Positions 1-7,752 of a stretch of DNA of 22,315 nt are shown here, one piece after another; the stretch's first letter is position 1; every line of letters begins with the position of its first letter. A model generated the notes under the pieces. The model did not search any database. It worked only from the letters and a program-made list of their open reading frames with translations, and was not told where the DNA came from. A program made the position numbers and the translations under genes. The stretch is from JAKEGK01 sp036507695 (lineage in GTDB: Bacteria > Pseudomonadota > Gammaproteobacteria > SZUA-152). The DNA lies in NCBI GenBank assembly GCA_036507695.1, contig DATCIR010000127.1, forward strand, positions 1 to 22,315, read 5' to 3'.

Positions 1-227
1 TTCTCACCAGGATCGCGGGAGCAGACGCAGGATTCGTGTTCGTAGGCGCCGCTCTGGAGCGAAAGTCATAGCCGTAGCTATGGCTTGAGTGAAGAGCAAG
101 CCTACGGACGCGAAGACCAGTCTGAACCGCGATAGGCCAGAAAGCTGAACAGTTTGTCTTCGATTTATGATGCATCGCCGTTTGTTTTTCCATCTTTTCT
201 TGATCGTTAGCGGCCGCCTGGTGAGAA
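1..227. repeat. Palindromic non-coding element (MITE-like)
   Basis: The first ~145 bases fold back on themselves. CGTAGGC (41-47) pairs with GCCTACG (100-106), GCTCT (51-55) with AGAGC (93-97), and AAGTCATAGC with GCTATGGCTT around a CGTA loop. The outer arms also match: ATCGCGG near 12-18 against CCGCGAT at 128-134. An 11-base inverted match TTCTCACCAGG (1-11) / CCTGGTGAGAA (217-227) could be the true element ends, or chance. No ORF is convincing here. The pattern suits a transposase-less element or a structured intergenic repeat. No target duplication can be checked because the left flank is outside the window. Confidence 0.5.
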
Positions 228-234
228 ATGCGGG

Positions 235-1101
235 CTAGCCTTCGGCGGAGCGTTTCCGGGACGGGCGCGGCGGAGGCTGGTTTTGTTTGAGCGCCGCCAA
301 TGCCTTGCGTTTGCTGTCATCCATCAGGTCGTTTGAATCACCGGTAATACTGTTTTCCGTGGTGAGGATTTTGGTCAGGCGCGCATTTTCTTCCTTTAAT
401 GCTTTGACACTGCGGGTCAGTTGCACATGGACGATTTGCAGTTCTCGCAGCGCCTTGGGCAGTTTCGTAAAATTTTCCACATCGTTTTTGTTCTCTACAA
501 TGGCCTGTTTCATATCACTGAGCATGCCGAAATGCCTGCCGACGATACGTTTCAGCCGTTTGATTTCGGTTTGCAAAGGCGTTAGCGTGATGTAGGCAAT
601 AGTGGGCGAGTTTTTATCGATGCGGATTTTCTGGCTTAATGTGGGGACATCGTCCATATCGTCCGTGACTCGCGGCGCAATCCCGCTTTCATCACCGGGC
701 TGCTGTTCATCGGCGATGTCCACCACCGGTGAAGGCATTAAGTCACTCAAACGCACACACAAGTTGTCCCAATACTCCTCACCATCCTCCTTGTTGACGA
801 TGGCATTGATTTCGGATTGAATAAATTGAATTCTTTTTTCCAGTAGTTCGATTTCTTTTTTGCGGTGCCGGTAATGGGTTTTTTTAACAGGCTCCAGCAA
901 TTTGGAGAGTTTTTCTCCGATATTGTCCAGTTCCAGTAATTCGGATTCCAGCTTCTTTTCGTATTCAGCGGCGCGATTGCGGTAAATTTCCAGCAACGCG
1001 TCCTGTTTCCGGTTCTTTTTCGCCAGCAACAGGGCGGCCAGGGCGGATATGATAATCAGCTCGATAATAAACAGAATGACTAAGGTCAGTGTTAATGACA
1101 T
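235..1101 (-). CDS. Membrane-anchored coiled-coil protein, unknown function
   Basis: A 288-residue protein with one hydrophobic N-terminal helix (about residues 5-27) followed by positive KKNRK, which predicts an inner-membrane anchor with a cytoplasmic body. Residues ~33-105 and ~173-250 are rich in Glu, Lys and Leu and look like two coiled coils. They are separated by an acidic, Pro-rich linker (~122-160), and the C-terminus is basic and Pro-rich. No enzymatic motif is visible. The ATG start places the membrane helix at the very N-terminus, although no strong ribosome site precedes it. It lies 29 bases downstream of the small membrane protein at 1131-1565 on the same strand, so the two are probably cotranscribed. 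The family is not recognised; a scaffold or cell-envelope organising role is only a guess. Confidence 0.75.
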   Translation of the reverse strand: MSLTLTLVILFIIELIIISALAALLLAKKNRKQDALLEIYRNRAAEYEKKLESELLELDNIGEKLSKLLEPVKKTHYRHRKKEIELLEKRIQFIQSEINAIVNKEDGEEYWDNLCVRLSDLMPSPVVDIADEQQPGDESGIAPRVTDDMDDVPTLSQKIRIDKNSPTIAYITLTPLQTEIKRLKRIVGRHFGMLSDMKQAIVENKNDVENFTKLPKALRELQIVHVQLTRSVKALKEENARLTKILTTENSITGDSNDLMDDSKRKALAALKQNQPPPRPSRKRSAEG

Positions 1102-1130
1102 GGCTGGCTGTTACTGGAATATTGCGCGCT

Positions 1131-1565
1131 TCATTGGTTGTGAGTTTCGCTGGGCTTGAAGAAGTCAGCGGCGGTTTTTGACTCCGTCCGTTGCGGCGCC
1201 TTTGCTGTTGCGAAGCTGAGCGCGGATTGACGTTGCATCCGTGCTTTAAGAAAAAGCAGCACAGCGCCGCAAACAATAACAAACCCGTTGGCGCTGGTGA
1301 AAATAATCAGCGCCTGCTCCAAATACGGCATAGCCTTGTGGAGCCGCGTAAACGGGTTATCGGGGAGCCTGGCAGCCGGACTCTCCACACGCGCATTGTT
1401 TGCTTTTAACGGGGCCATAACCGCCGGTGCATTGGAGCTTGCTTGTGTTCCTGGCTTTGCCGCATTGGCGGTATCCGCCCGCACCAGGCCTGGCAAGGCG
1501 TGTGCGGCCAACAACAGCCCTATTACGAGTGTCTTTGCCGATAACGAATTCAATATGGACATCAT
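1131..1565 (-). CDS. Small exported single-span membrane protein, unknown
   Basis: The frame is open from 1664, but the start chosen is the ATG at 1565, with a second ATG directly after it. From there residues 1-30 form a good signal peptide: a Lys, then a hydrophobic stretch, then LVRA before Asp. This gives 144 residues. The mature part has a Pro/Ala-rich segment (31-75), a second hydrophobic helix (~85-107), and a basic tail rich in Ser, Thr and Lys. The expected topology is a periplasmic N-terminal part with one membrane span. No known domain is recognised. It precedes the coiled-coil membrane protein by 29 bases, and the two may form an envelope complex. The ribosome site is weak, so the exact start is uncertain. 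Confidence 0.6.
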   Translation of the reverse strand: MMSILNSLSAKTLVIGLLLAAHALPGLVRADTANAAKPGTQASSNAPAVMAPLKANNARVESPAARLPDNPFTRLHKAMPYLEQALIIFTSANGFVIVCGAVLLFLKARMQRQSALSFATAKAPQRTESKTAADFFKPSETHNQ

Positions 1566-1675
1566 AGTGTGAATTAAAAACCTGTTGCAAATTGAATAAC
1601 TTGAATCCTGGATTGTTGCACTTTCAGTACCGCGGCATGCTGGAGGCCGTAGCGAATTCTTCATGCGGTGAGCCG

Positions 1676-1687
1676 GTTATTAATAAC
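1676..1687. promoter_or_regulatory. 12-bp palindrome upstream of the 1565 start
   Basis: GTTATTAATAAC is a perfect 12-base palindrome about 110 bases before the start of the minus-strand gene pair. It could be an operator, but an AT-rich palindrome of this length can arise by chance, and no matching promoter boxes were identified. Confidence 0.2.
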
Positions 1688-1831
1688 ATCGGTTTATTTG
1701 CCGGATTGACACTAGTGCTGGTTCGAGTCTTTGATTACAGCTTGCTAAAGAAACTGGGTGACTGAGAGCGTGCAAGCGATTTTCAGGCCGCCGAAATCGA
1801 TAACGTAATCCGGCCGTTTTTGAATGATTCG

Positions 1832-2671
1832 TCATTCCTTGGCGAATTGCTGTTTGAGCGCGCGTATATCATCCCATTCCTGGTCCGATGCCTCGGTAAT
1901 TCCCTTGAATTTCACATTGTTTAATAGTCGTTTGCCTTTGGCGTCATTGTTAAGGTTTAACAAGGCCCGTTGCACGTTTGCCAGCGACTCCGTTTTGACG
2001 CGTGGATGCGCCGCAAAAGCATTGGCGGAATACTGTTTCGAACTCCAGATGACGCGGAGTTTGGCGTGCGCGTTGGGATTAATGCTGTTCAAGGTGCTGA
2101 TTTCTCCACCGCCGGCCACGCTATGGCCGGTTACCACGGCGCGATAAACGGAACTGTCAGATTCCACGTATTCTTCATTAACGTCGATACCGGCGCTACT
2201 CAGGTGCGCCTTGGTTAACACGGCCGATGGAGAACGGTTCGGGCCTGACAGGGTTAGAGTCTGGTGTCTCAGGTCCGCGAGGGTCTGGATCGGGCTATCG
2301 CGGTGCACCACAATCACGCCCTTATTTGTCTGGCCGGATTCCTTGGCGAATGCCCGGTAACCGGCGCTATCATGGGCTTTGGTGTACAGGTTGGCGTTGA
2401 GCAGTACAAAATCAAAGGCGCCTCTTGTTAATTTACGCTCGAATTCTTCGAGGTCTTTAGCCGGCTCAAAACGTAGTTTGTGCCCGCTGTGCACGCTGAG
2501 CTGTGCGATCAGAAGTTGCCATTGCGCGTTGCTGTCAGCGTTCCCGCCTTGTGGCGGAACCCCAAACACCAGCGCTTGCGAATCTGCATTGGTATCGGCA
2601 AAAGTTTGGACTGCCCAAACGAATGACACCAACAGTGTCACCGCCAATGATTTGAATCCTGTTTTAACCAT
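1832..2671 (-). CDS. PhnD-like periplasmic solute-binding protein
   Basis: A 279-residue protein of the phosphate/phosphite/phosphonate ABC-transporter binding-protein type. The frame is open from 2731, but the ATG at 2671 has GGGAG a suitable distance upstream and starts a clear signal peptide (residues 1-25, cleavage after TFA). Family-like features include the early FGVPPQ strand, the 'FDFVLLNANLY' segment where the pocket forms, the 'DLRHQTLTLSGPNRSPSA' hinge region, and the 'AVVTGHSVAGGG' segment. No permease or ATPase gene lies nearby, so it may supply a distant transporter or act as the ligand-sensing partner of a signalling protein. A second protein of this type is encoded at 14683-15543. 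The ligand cannot be read from sequence. Confidence 0.75.
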   Translation of the reverse strand: MVKTGFKSLAVTLLVSFVWAVQTFADTNADSQALVFGVPPQGGNADSNAQWQLLIAQLSVHSGHKLRFEPAKDLEEFERKLTRGAFDFVLLNANLYTKAHDSAGYRAFAKESGQTNKGVIVVHRDSPIQTLADLRHQTLTLSGPNRSPSAVLTKAHLSSAGIDVNEEYVESDSSVYRAVVTGHSVAGGGEISTLNSINPNAHAKLRVIWSSKQYSANAFAAHPRVKTESLANVQRALLNLNNDAKGKRLLNNVKFKGITEASDQEWDDIRALKQQFAKE

Positions 2672-3282
2672 GTTGCCACTCCCTATACCCGCAATGGGTA
2701 GATAAGAAAATGATTGAGGACCTTGCTCCATTGTTGCGGGCTACAGGTCGAGAGCCTTAGTTTTAATATCGGCAACGCAGACTTATATTTAAGGGTAGAT
2801 TTGCCGGAATTCGCTAATTGTGGTGGCGATTCAGGCTGGTAGTAAAATACGATAATTTCTTAGTTAACAGTGGCTTCCAGGTGCATACTAAGGTCGCTGG
2901 CGCATTCGAGGCTAGCCTGGTTTTTTTGTCGAAGGTGTCCGGGCGGGATTTGCCCTGCGGGGTTGATCCAAGCTGAAGGTTTTGAGGACTGACCGGGAAA
3001 ACGTAATCTGAAACCAGGTGTCGTGGTTCGTGACGTGACTTGTGTCACCCCGGTTAATGGGTTCCATTGGCCCACTGAACCACCCGCGATTTTCGCGGAC
3101 GGGTCCGGAACGTAACTGCAACGGCAGCGTTGCGGGCCATCCAACACTGCCGGTGTTTTTCGGTATCCGTCTCTCTTAGGGGATATACGTTCGCGTTATT
3201 AAGCCATATACTCTCAGCAAGTTACCTTATCCCGACGGTTCCGCTAAAGAAATTATCGCTATCAACGTTTATCTAACCGCCC
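2672..3282. other. Intergenic region between divergent genes
   Basis: About 610 bases separate the minus-strand PhnD-like gene from the plus-strand AAA+ gene and should hold promoters for both. A TATACT hexamer (3207-3212) lies ~70 bases before the AAA+ start, but no good -35 box precedes it. Open frames in this stretch lack ribosome sites and recognisable protein features. No repeat matching the other families in the window was seen. Confidence 0.5.
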
Positions 3283-4323
3283 ATGCGTCCCAATCACTTA
3301 TTAGCCGTTATCGAAAAAGAATTTACCAGTGCTCAACATGGCCACCACACCCCGGTAATGTTGTGGGGCCCTCCGGGTGTGGGCAAGTCGCAAATGGTTG
3401 CCCAGGTCGCGCAAAAGCATAATGTGCCCGTCATTGATATTCGTTTATCGCAAATGGAACCCAGTGACTTGCGGGGGATTCCCTTTCGCGTGGACGAACG
3501 CGTGGAATGGGCCGTGCCTTCCATGTTGCCCGACGCCAAACGGCATGGAAAACAGGGATTCCTGTTTCTGGATGAAATCACGTCGGCGGCGCCGACCGTT
3601 TCCGCGGCCGCCTACCAGTTAATACTCGATCGCCGGCTGGGTAATTACCGGGTTCCTGCAGGCTGGGTTATTATCGCGGCGGGTAACCGGCAGGGCGATT
3701 GCGGTGTTACTTATGCCATGCCGTCGCCACTGGCCAACCGTTTTTCGCACTACACCGTGGATACCCATCTGGATGACTGGGCGACCTGGGCGTATGCAAA
3801 CGGCATTGACGATCGCGTTATTGCGTTTGTGCGTTTCCGGCCGGAGTTGTTATTCGATTTCGATCCCGCGCAAAATCCCGTGGCCTTTCCATCACCGCGC
3901 TCCTGGGAATACGCGCATCGCGCGGTACAAAAGTTTGAACACCAGCCGCAACTGTTGCTGGAAAGCCTGCAAGCCTGCGTCGGGCAAGCGGCCGGTATTG
4001 AACTGCATGCGTTTATGCAAAACCTGGATCAATTGCCCGATATTGAAGCGATACTGCGGGGCGAGAAGGTGGGGGTTCCCAAGGACGTGGATCTGCAATA
4101 TGCCGTCGCTTCCGCCCTGGTCGGGCACGCCATTCGCGCGCGCAGCCTGGCAAATGCCCGCGAACTGCACGGCCGCATCCTGGATTATGCGATCCGCTTT
4201 CCCCAGCGCGAAATGGGCGTGATGCTGGTGTCCGATATGCATCGCGCCATCGGTCAGGACCTGTTTAGTGTTCCACAATTTGCGCAATGGGCTGATTCCA
4301 TTGCAGACGTCATGATTTACTAA
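3283..4323 (+). CDS. MoxR-type AAA+ ATPase
   Basis: A 346-residue ATPase. Walker A is GPPGVGKS (residues 29-36), Walker B FLFLDE (93-98), a sensor-1-like AAGN (132-135), and an Arg-finger-like ANRF (151-154). The remainder is a helical lid and C-terminal domain. MoxR proteins usually work with a VWA-domain partner, as chaperones that insert metal or mature enzymes; here the partner is the next gene, 92 bases downstream. The ATG at 3283 puts Walker A at the usual distance from the N-terminus, but no strong ribosome site is evident. It is the first gene of a co-directional block that continues to the nucleotidase at 8421. The family call is firm; the client protein is unknown. Confidence 0.88.
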   Translation: MRPNHLLAVIEKEFTSAQHGHHTPVMLWGPPGVGKSQMVAQVAQKHNVPVIDIRLSQMEPSDLRGIPFRVDERVEWAVPSMLPDAKRHGKQGFLFLDEITSAAPTVSAAAYQLILDRRLGNYRVPAGWVIIAAGNRQGDCGVTYAMPSPLANRFSHYTVDTHLDDWATWAYANGIDDRVIAFVRFRPELLFDFDPAQNPVAFPSPRSWEYAHRAVQKFEHQPQLLLESLQACVGQAAGIELHAFMQNLDQLPDIEAILRGEKVGVPKDVDLQYAVASALVGHAIRARSLANARELHGRILDYAIRFPQREMGVMLVSDMHRAIGQDLFSVPQFAQWADSIADVMIY

Positions 4324-4415
4324 GTACCGGATGGCAACATAACCCAAAACCTTCACCCATGTAATTATTAAGCGTAATGGTCTCTGTCAGGCAGCAAGTG
4401 ATAAGGTAACAAAAG

Positions 4416-5684
4416 ATGTCAGCCGACGAAAATGGCATCGAGCTAAAATTGAGCGCCGCGCGCACGCGCCTTATAATCGAGAAACCGTTTCTGGGCGCAT
4501 TGGTGTTGCGCTTGCCGGCGGTTGCGGCGAATCCCGGCTGGTGTGAAACCACAGCTACCGATGCGCGCAAAATTTATTACAATCCCGCCTATATCGATGC
4601 GCTCGACCTGGAAGAAACCCAATTCGCGCTGGTGCACGAAGCCCTGCATTGCGCGTTGTCCCATTTCGCGCGCCGCCGCCATCGGGATAAACGCAAGTGG
4701 GACATCGCCTGCGATCTGGCCATAAATCCGCTGTTGCGCGGTGAAGGATTCAAACTGCCGGCCGGCGCCTTGATGCTGGATGGATTTGAGGGCATGACCG
4801 CCGAGGAAATCTATCCTTCCATCGAGGATTCCTTTCAAGAAGAATGTCACGACAAACATATTTACGACAGCGAGAGCGATATAAAGCCTAATCCCGAAGC
4901 AGCGGATCGTGGAGAAGGTTCATCGCCCCGCCAGTTGCCTGGCCAGAAAACTCCACGGCGTCCGCAACATGATGCTTCGCAGCAGTCGGCCAAGCCCAAT
5001 GCGGGATCAGGCGGCGCAGGCGCACCGCAACCACCACCCTTGACGCAAACCGAGCGGGAAAACCTCAATACCCAATGGCAACAACGTCTGGCCGGCGCCG
5101 CGCAGCAGGCGATACAAGCGGGAAAGCTCAGCGGCACAATGGCGCGGCTAGTGGATTATTTGCTGCAACCCCAATTGCCCTGGCGCAGTGTGTTGGCTCA
5201 TTACATGTCATCCATGGCGCGTGATGACTATAGTTACGCGCGGCCCTCCGCGCGTCGCGGCGATCCGGCGATTTATCCAAGCCTGCGCAGCGGCCAGATA
5301 AATGTTACGGTAGCACTCGATACCAGCGGTTCGATCAGCGACGACGACATGCGGCGATTTGTCTCGGAAATCGATGCCATAAAAAGCCAGGTGCGCGCCC
5401 GCGTTACTTTGCACGCTTGTGACACCAAATTGGTGGAAGGCGGACCGTGGATTTACGAGCCCTGGGAGCAATTCCTGATACCCGAAAAATTTATTGGGGG
5501 CGGGGGCACTGAATTCGCGCCGGTTTTCGAATGGGTTGATCGATCGCATAATCCGCCGGATTTACTGATATACTTTACCGACGCCAAAGGCCGCATTCCG
5601 GAACAACCACCCCCATATCCCGTGATGTGGCTGGTCAAGGGAAAGGAGAGTGTGCCGTGGGGCATCCGCGTCCAGCTCAACTGA
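4416..5684 (+). CDS. HExxH metallopeptidase-like / VWA-like domain protein
   Basis: A 422-residue protein of the DUF2201/COG3864 type. The N-terminal domain carries HEALH (residues 74-78), with nearby acidic residues such as D100 that could be the third metal ligand. Residues ~140-215 are a hydrophilic, Pro/Gln/Ser-rich linker. The C-terminal half is a VWA-like fold with MIDAS elements DTSGS (302-306), the Thr in GGGGTEF (365) and Asp in YFTDAKG (389). These features predict metal binding in both halves. AAGGTAAC lies just before the ATG. It follows the MoxR ATPase by 92 bases, the usual genomic pairing for this family, so the ATPase probably remodels or activates it. Proteolytic activity is inferred from HExxH only. 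Its end almost touches the repeat at 5692. Confidence 0.85.
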   Translation: MSADENGIELKLSAARTRLIIEKPFLGALVLRLPAVAANPGWCETTATDARKIYYNPAYIDALDLEETQFALVHEALHCALSHFARRRHRDKRKWDIACDLAINPLLRGEGFKLPAGALMLDGFEGMTAEEIYPSIEDSFQEECHDKHIYDSESDIKPNPEAADRGEGSSPRQLPGQKTPRRPQHDASQQSAKPNAGSGGAGAPQPPPLTQTERENLNTQWQQRLAGAAQQAIQAGKLSGTMARLVDYLLQPQLPWRSVLAHYMSSMARDDYSYARPSARRGDPAIYPSLRSGQINVTVALDTSGSISDDDMRRFVSEIDAIKSQVRARVTLHACDTKLVEGGPWIYEPWEQFLIPEKFIGGGGTEFAPVFEWVDRSHNPPDLLIYFTDAKGRIPEQPPPYPVMWLVKGKESVPWGIRVQLN

Positions 5685-5691
5685 TAAATAC

Positions 5692-5942
5692 GGGTCTTTC
5701 GAAGAGTCAGCAGGCAGCTCAACGCCGATAGTAAGCGCAAAGACTCAGTGGCGCAAAGCGCGCCGGGCATTTATAAAGAATTGTAACGGTTTGGATGTTG
5801 AATTCCGGCATAACAGACCAATAACATTACGCGACTGACCTGGCTGCTTGACGTGTAATTGGTTGAGTTCTTTGCGTCTTGGCGCTTTTGCGTTAATTGG
5901 TTTGGGCGTTGGGTTACCCACGGTATTTACTGACGAGGCATA
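5692..5942. repeat. 251-bp repeat family R2, copy a (unoccupied)
   Basis: This stretch matches 13002-13418 along its whole length. The left end GGGTCTT[T/C]CGAAGA and the right end TGACGAGGCATA are shared, as are internal AACGCAAAGA-like and TTTGCG...TTTGCGTTAA motifs. The left and right parts are imperfect inverted repeats of each other over about 70 bases, typical of a transposase-less element. Both copies begin within about ten bases of a stop codon. Its GAATTGTA (5777-5784) corresponds to the site where a mobile element has inserted in the other copy. It separates the VWA-like gene from the DsrS-like gene and may contain the latter's transcription start. Confidence 0.75.
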
Positions 5943-5988
5943 AATTAGGGTTTATACGGGAATTACCGCTATTGGCTTGCGATTGACT

Positions 5989-7101
5989 ATGGAATTATCC
6001 AGCGAAGACAGTTTGCGCCTCAACGTGCTCATCCACCAGGACCTGCATGCGGTCAGGATCGATGAATCAAAAATGGTGGTGTATGCGCTGACACAATGCG
6101 GTGAGGCGAGAGTGCCTTTGAATCCCACCTGCCGTGACGATAAATATTTACGTATGGTGCGCGAAATGTTCTCCACGCACGCCTTGGGTTCACCCGGCGG
6201 TTACCCGGTGTATTTACGGCGTTGGACGCGTATGGGCCAGATGCGCGAAGATAGCCTGCAGGGTTTGTTATTGCTGGGCGAGCCGGAAGCCATTGTCGCT
6301 GTCGCCAATTCACCTCACCTTTCTGAAGAAGTCGCGCACCGCGCCTGGTGGGCGATGCCGGACGCTGATATTGCCCGCCGCATGCTGCGCAATCCGCGCA
6401 TCGCCGCGAGCGGCATTGGCAAAGAATTGGCGGTTTTTCTGCTGGAGTATCTGCCATTCGAAAATGAGGCGTTTGATATTGCGGAATCCGTGCGTCTGGT
6501 ATTGCAGCCCGGATTGGTGGACGATTCGACAATACGCAGCCTTTGGTCGCGGGCCAATCGCAAGAGTGTGTTTTATGTAGGATTTCTGCTGGCCAACCCA
6601 GAGAGTTTGCCAGAGCAGATGCCTGCAAGTTCCCGCTTTGAGGCGAGTAAATCCAAATTGGAATCGCTGTGTGGTGAAAATCCCTATGCGAAATTGCTGA
6701 TGCAATTGTTGAGCGCGCAAGGACAGGTATATTTATCCACCATCAGCAGGACGTTGGACAAGCTAAGTGATCAGCATGTGGTGGTGCTATTCCTGAAAGC
6801 TATACAAAATTACTTTCGTGATGTATGTATTGTTCCCGATCCGAGGTACCGCACTTTTGATGCGATTGCTGCAGCCGTGGACGAGGTGCTCAACAATAAC
6901 GGCAACACCGGTTTAAAAACCCTGCTTGAGAATTTTCCGGAATACCATGATTCAGTGTATGCCATGCTAAGCCTGGCCTGTGTTTGTGAAGCGCTGGTGG
7001 ACCCAATATTTTCACAAACCGATGCAGTAGGTTCTGTGATGCGCAAGCGCCTGCAATCCGTGACTCAGCCGATTGCGGAAAATATTCAACGATTGATGTG
7101 A
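5989..7101 (+). CDS. DsrS-like protein (sulfur-metabolism associated)
   Basis: A 370-residue soluble, mostly helical protein from the ATG at 5989; an in-frame TTG at 5977 would add four residues. Neither start has a clear ribosome site. The N-terminal SSEDSLRLNVL, the LNPTCRDDKYL segment, SPGGYPVYLRRWTRMGQ and ESVRLVLQPGLVD resemble proteins I recall being annotated as DsrS. DsrS is encoded at the end of the dsr sulfur-oxidation cluster of Allochromatium vinosum and has no settled biochemical role. No catalytic motif, signal peptide or membrane helix is seen. No other dsr genes are in the window. Here it belongs to a MoxR/VWA block and is followed 15 bases later by a small unknown protein, probably its partner. 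The name rests on memory of the family and should be confirmed. Confidence 0.65.
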   Translation: MELSSEDSLRLNVLIHQDLHAVRIDESKMVVYALTQCGEARVPLNPTCRDDKYLRMVREMFSTHALGSPGGYPVYLRRWTRMGQMREDSLQGLLLLGEPEAIVAVANSPHLSEEVAHRAWWAMPDADIARRMLRNPRIAASGIGKELAVFLLEYLPFENEAFDIAESVRLVLQPGLVDDSTIRSLWSRANRKSVFYVGFLLANPESLPEQMPASSRFEASKSKLESLCGENPYAKLLMQLLSAQGQVYLSTISRTLDKLSDQHVVVLFLKAIQNYFRDVCIVPDPRYRTFDAIAAAVDEVLNNNGNTGLKTLLENFPEYHDSVYAMLSLACVCEALVDPIFSQTDAVGSVMRKRLQSVTQPIAENIQRLM

Positions 7102-7116
7102 ACGGAATTACCAAAT

Positions 7117-7656
7117 ATGTCCGGCTTGCATGTTACGCGAGTGGAGTTAAGCGTTAAAGTGGTTGTGCCGATTAGCCTGTTGCAGAAACATCTGCCCGCG
7201 CCGATCGATAAGCTGGGCGAACAACTCTCTAACGAAATTCAAAAGCGGGTAGGGCAAGCCGGTTTAGGTTATTATCCGGCATTGGATTTTTTCAGGGATC
7301 AGGAAACGTTTCCGGATTATCTGCTGGATGCCGTGGATGAAGTGGCAAACCTGGCCGCGGAAATTGCGGCGCACAAGATCAATGATGTGCTGGTGCCGAT
7401 ATTCAGTAATGTAAAAATCAATAACATTCAATGCCTGGCTTACGCCTTACCCGGCGTCAGGCCAAATCTGCCCGCCGTTAGTGCGGCGCTATCGAAACAT
7501 TACACGCCCAACATACTAAAGCTTGAGATGGTGGTGAGCGTGTTGCAGAAACAACCGCCGCAGGAAGGGTTTGAAAAATACGCCGCCAATACCGTGTATC
7601 GCTGGTTAAGCGAAATTTTTGAATCGGTAGATATTGCGTCGGCCCGCTTGCTCTAA
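7117..7656 (+). CDS. Conserved-looking hypothetical protein
   Basis: A 179-residue soluble protein that starts 15 bases after the stop of the DsrS-like gene, so the two are very likely cotranscribed. The N-terminal part (RVELSVKVVVPISLLQKHLP) suggests beta strands followed by helices. The middle contains AVDEVANLAAEIAAHKINDVL, an amphipathic helix. There are no metal-ligand clusters, signal peptide or membrane helices, and only one Cys. I do not recognise a family. The tight spacing to the upstream gene suggests an accessory subunit, but nothing in the sequence shows activity. The ATG at 7117 lacks a strong ribosome site, consistent with translational coupling. Confidence 0.7.
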   Translation: MSGLHVTRVELSVKVVVPISLLQKHLPAPIDKLGEQLSNEIQKRVGQAGLGYYPALDFFRDQETFPDYLLDAVDEVANLAAEIAAHKINDVLVPIFSNVKINNIQCLAYALPGVRPNLPAVSAALSKHYTPNILKLEMVVSVLQKQPPQEGFEKYAANTVYRWLSEIFESVDIASARLL

Positions 7657-7752
7657 GTGCGGCATAGTCGCCGGTAGGCGGTTGCCGGTAGGTTATTGTC
7701 CGTATAAGACTCATCGACAATTTTTTATAGCAAAACTAAAGCGTGAAAATAC

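Noticed and set aside
1..145. Possible integron attC-like site
   Set aside because: The folded shape is similar, but the conserved attC end motifs (GTTRRRY and its complement) are absent, and no integrase or cassette array is seen.
2860..3147. Open frame of 95 codons on the minus strand upstream of the AAA+ gene
   Set aside because: It lacks a ribosome site, its composition does not look protein-like, and it lies in the region expected to hold two divergent promoters.
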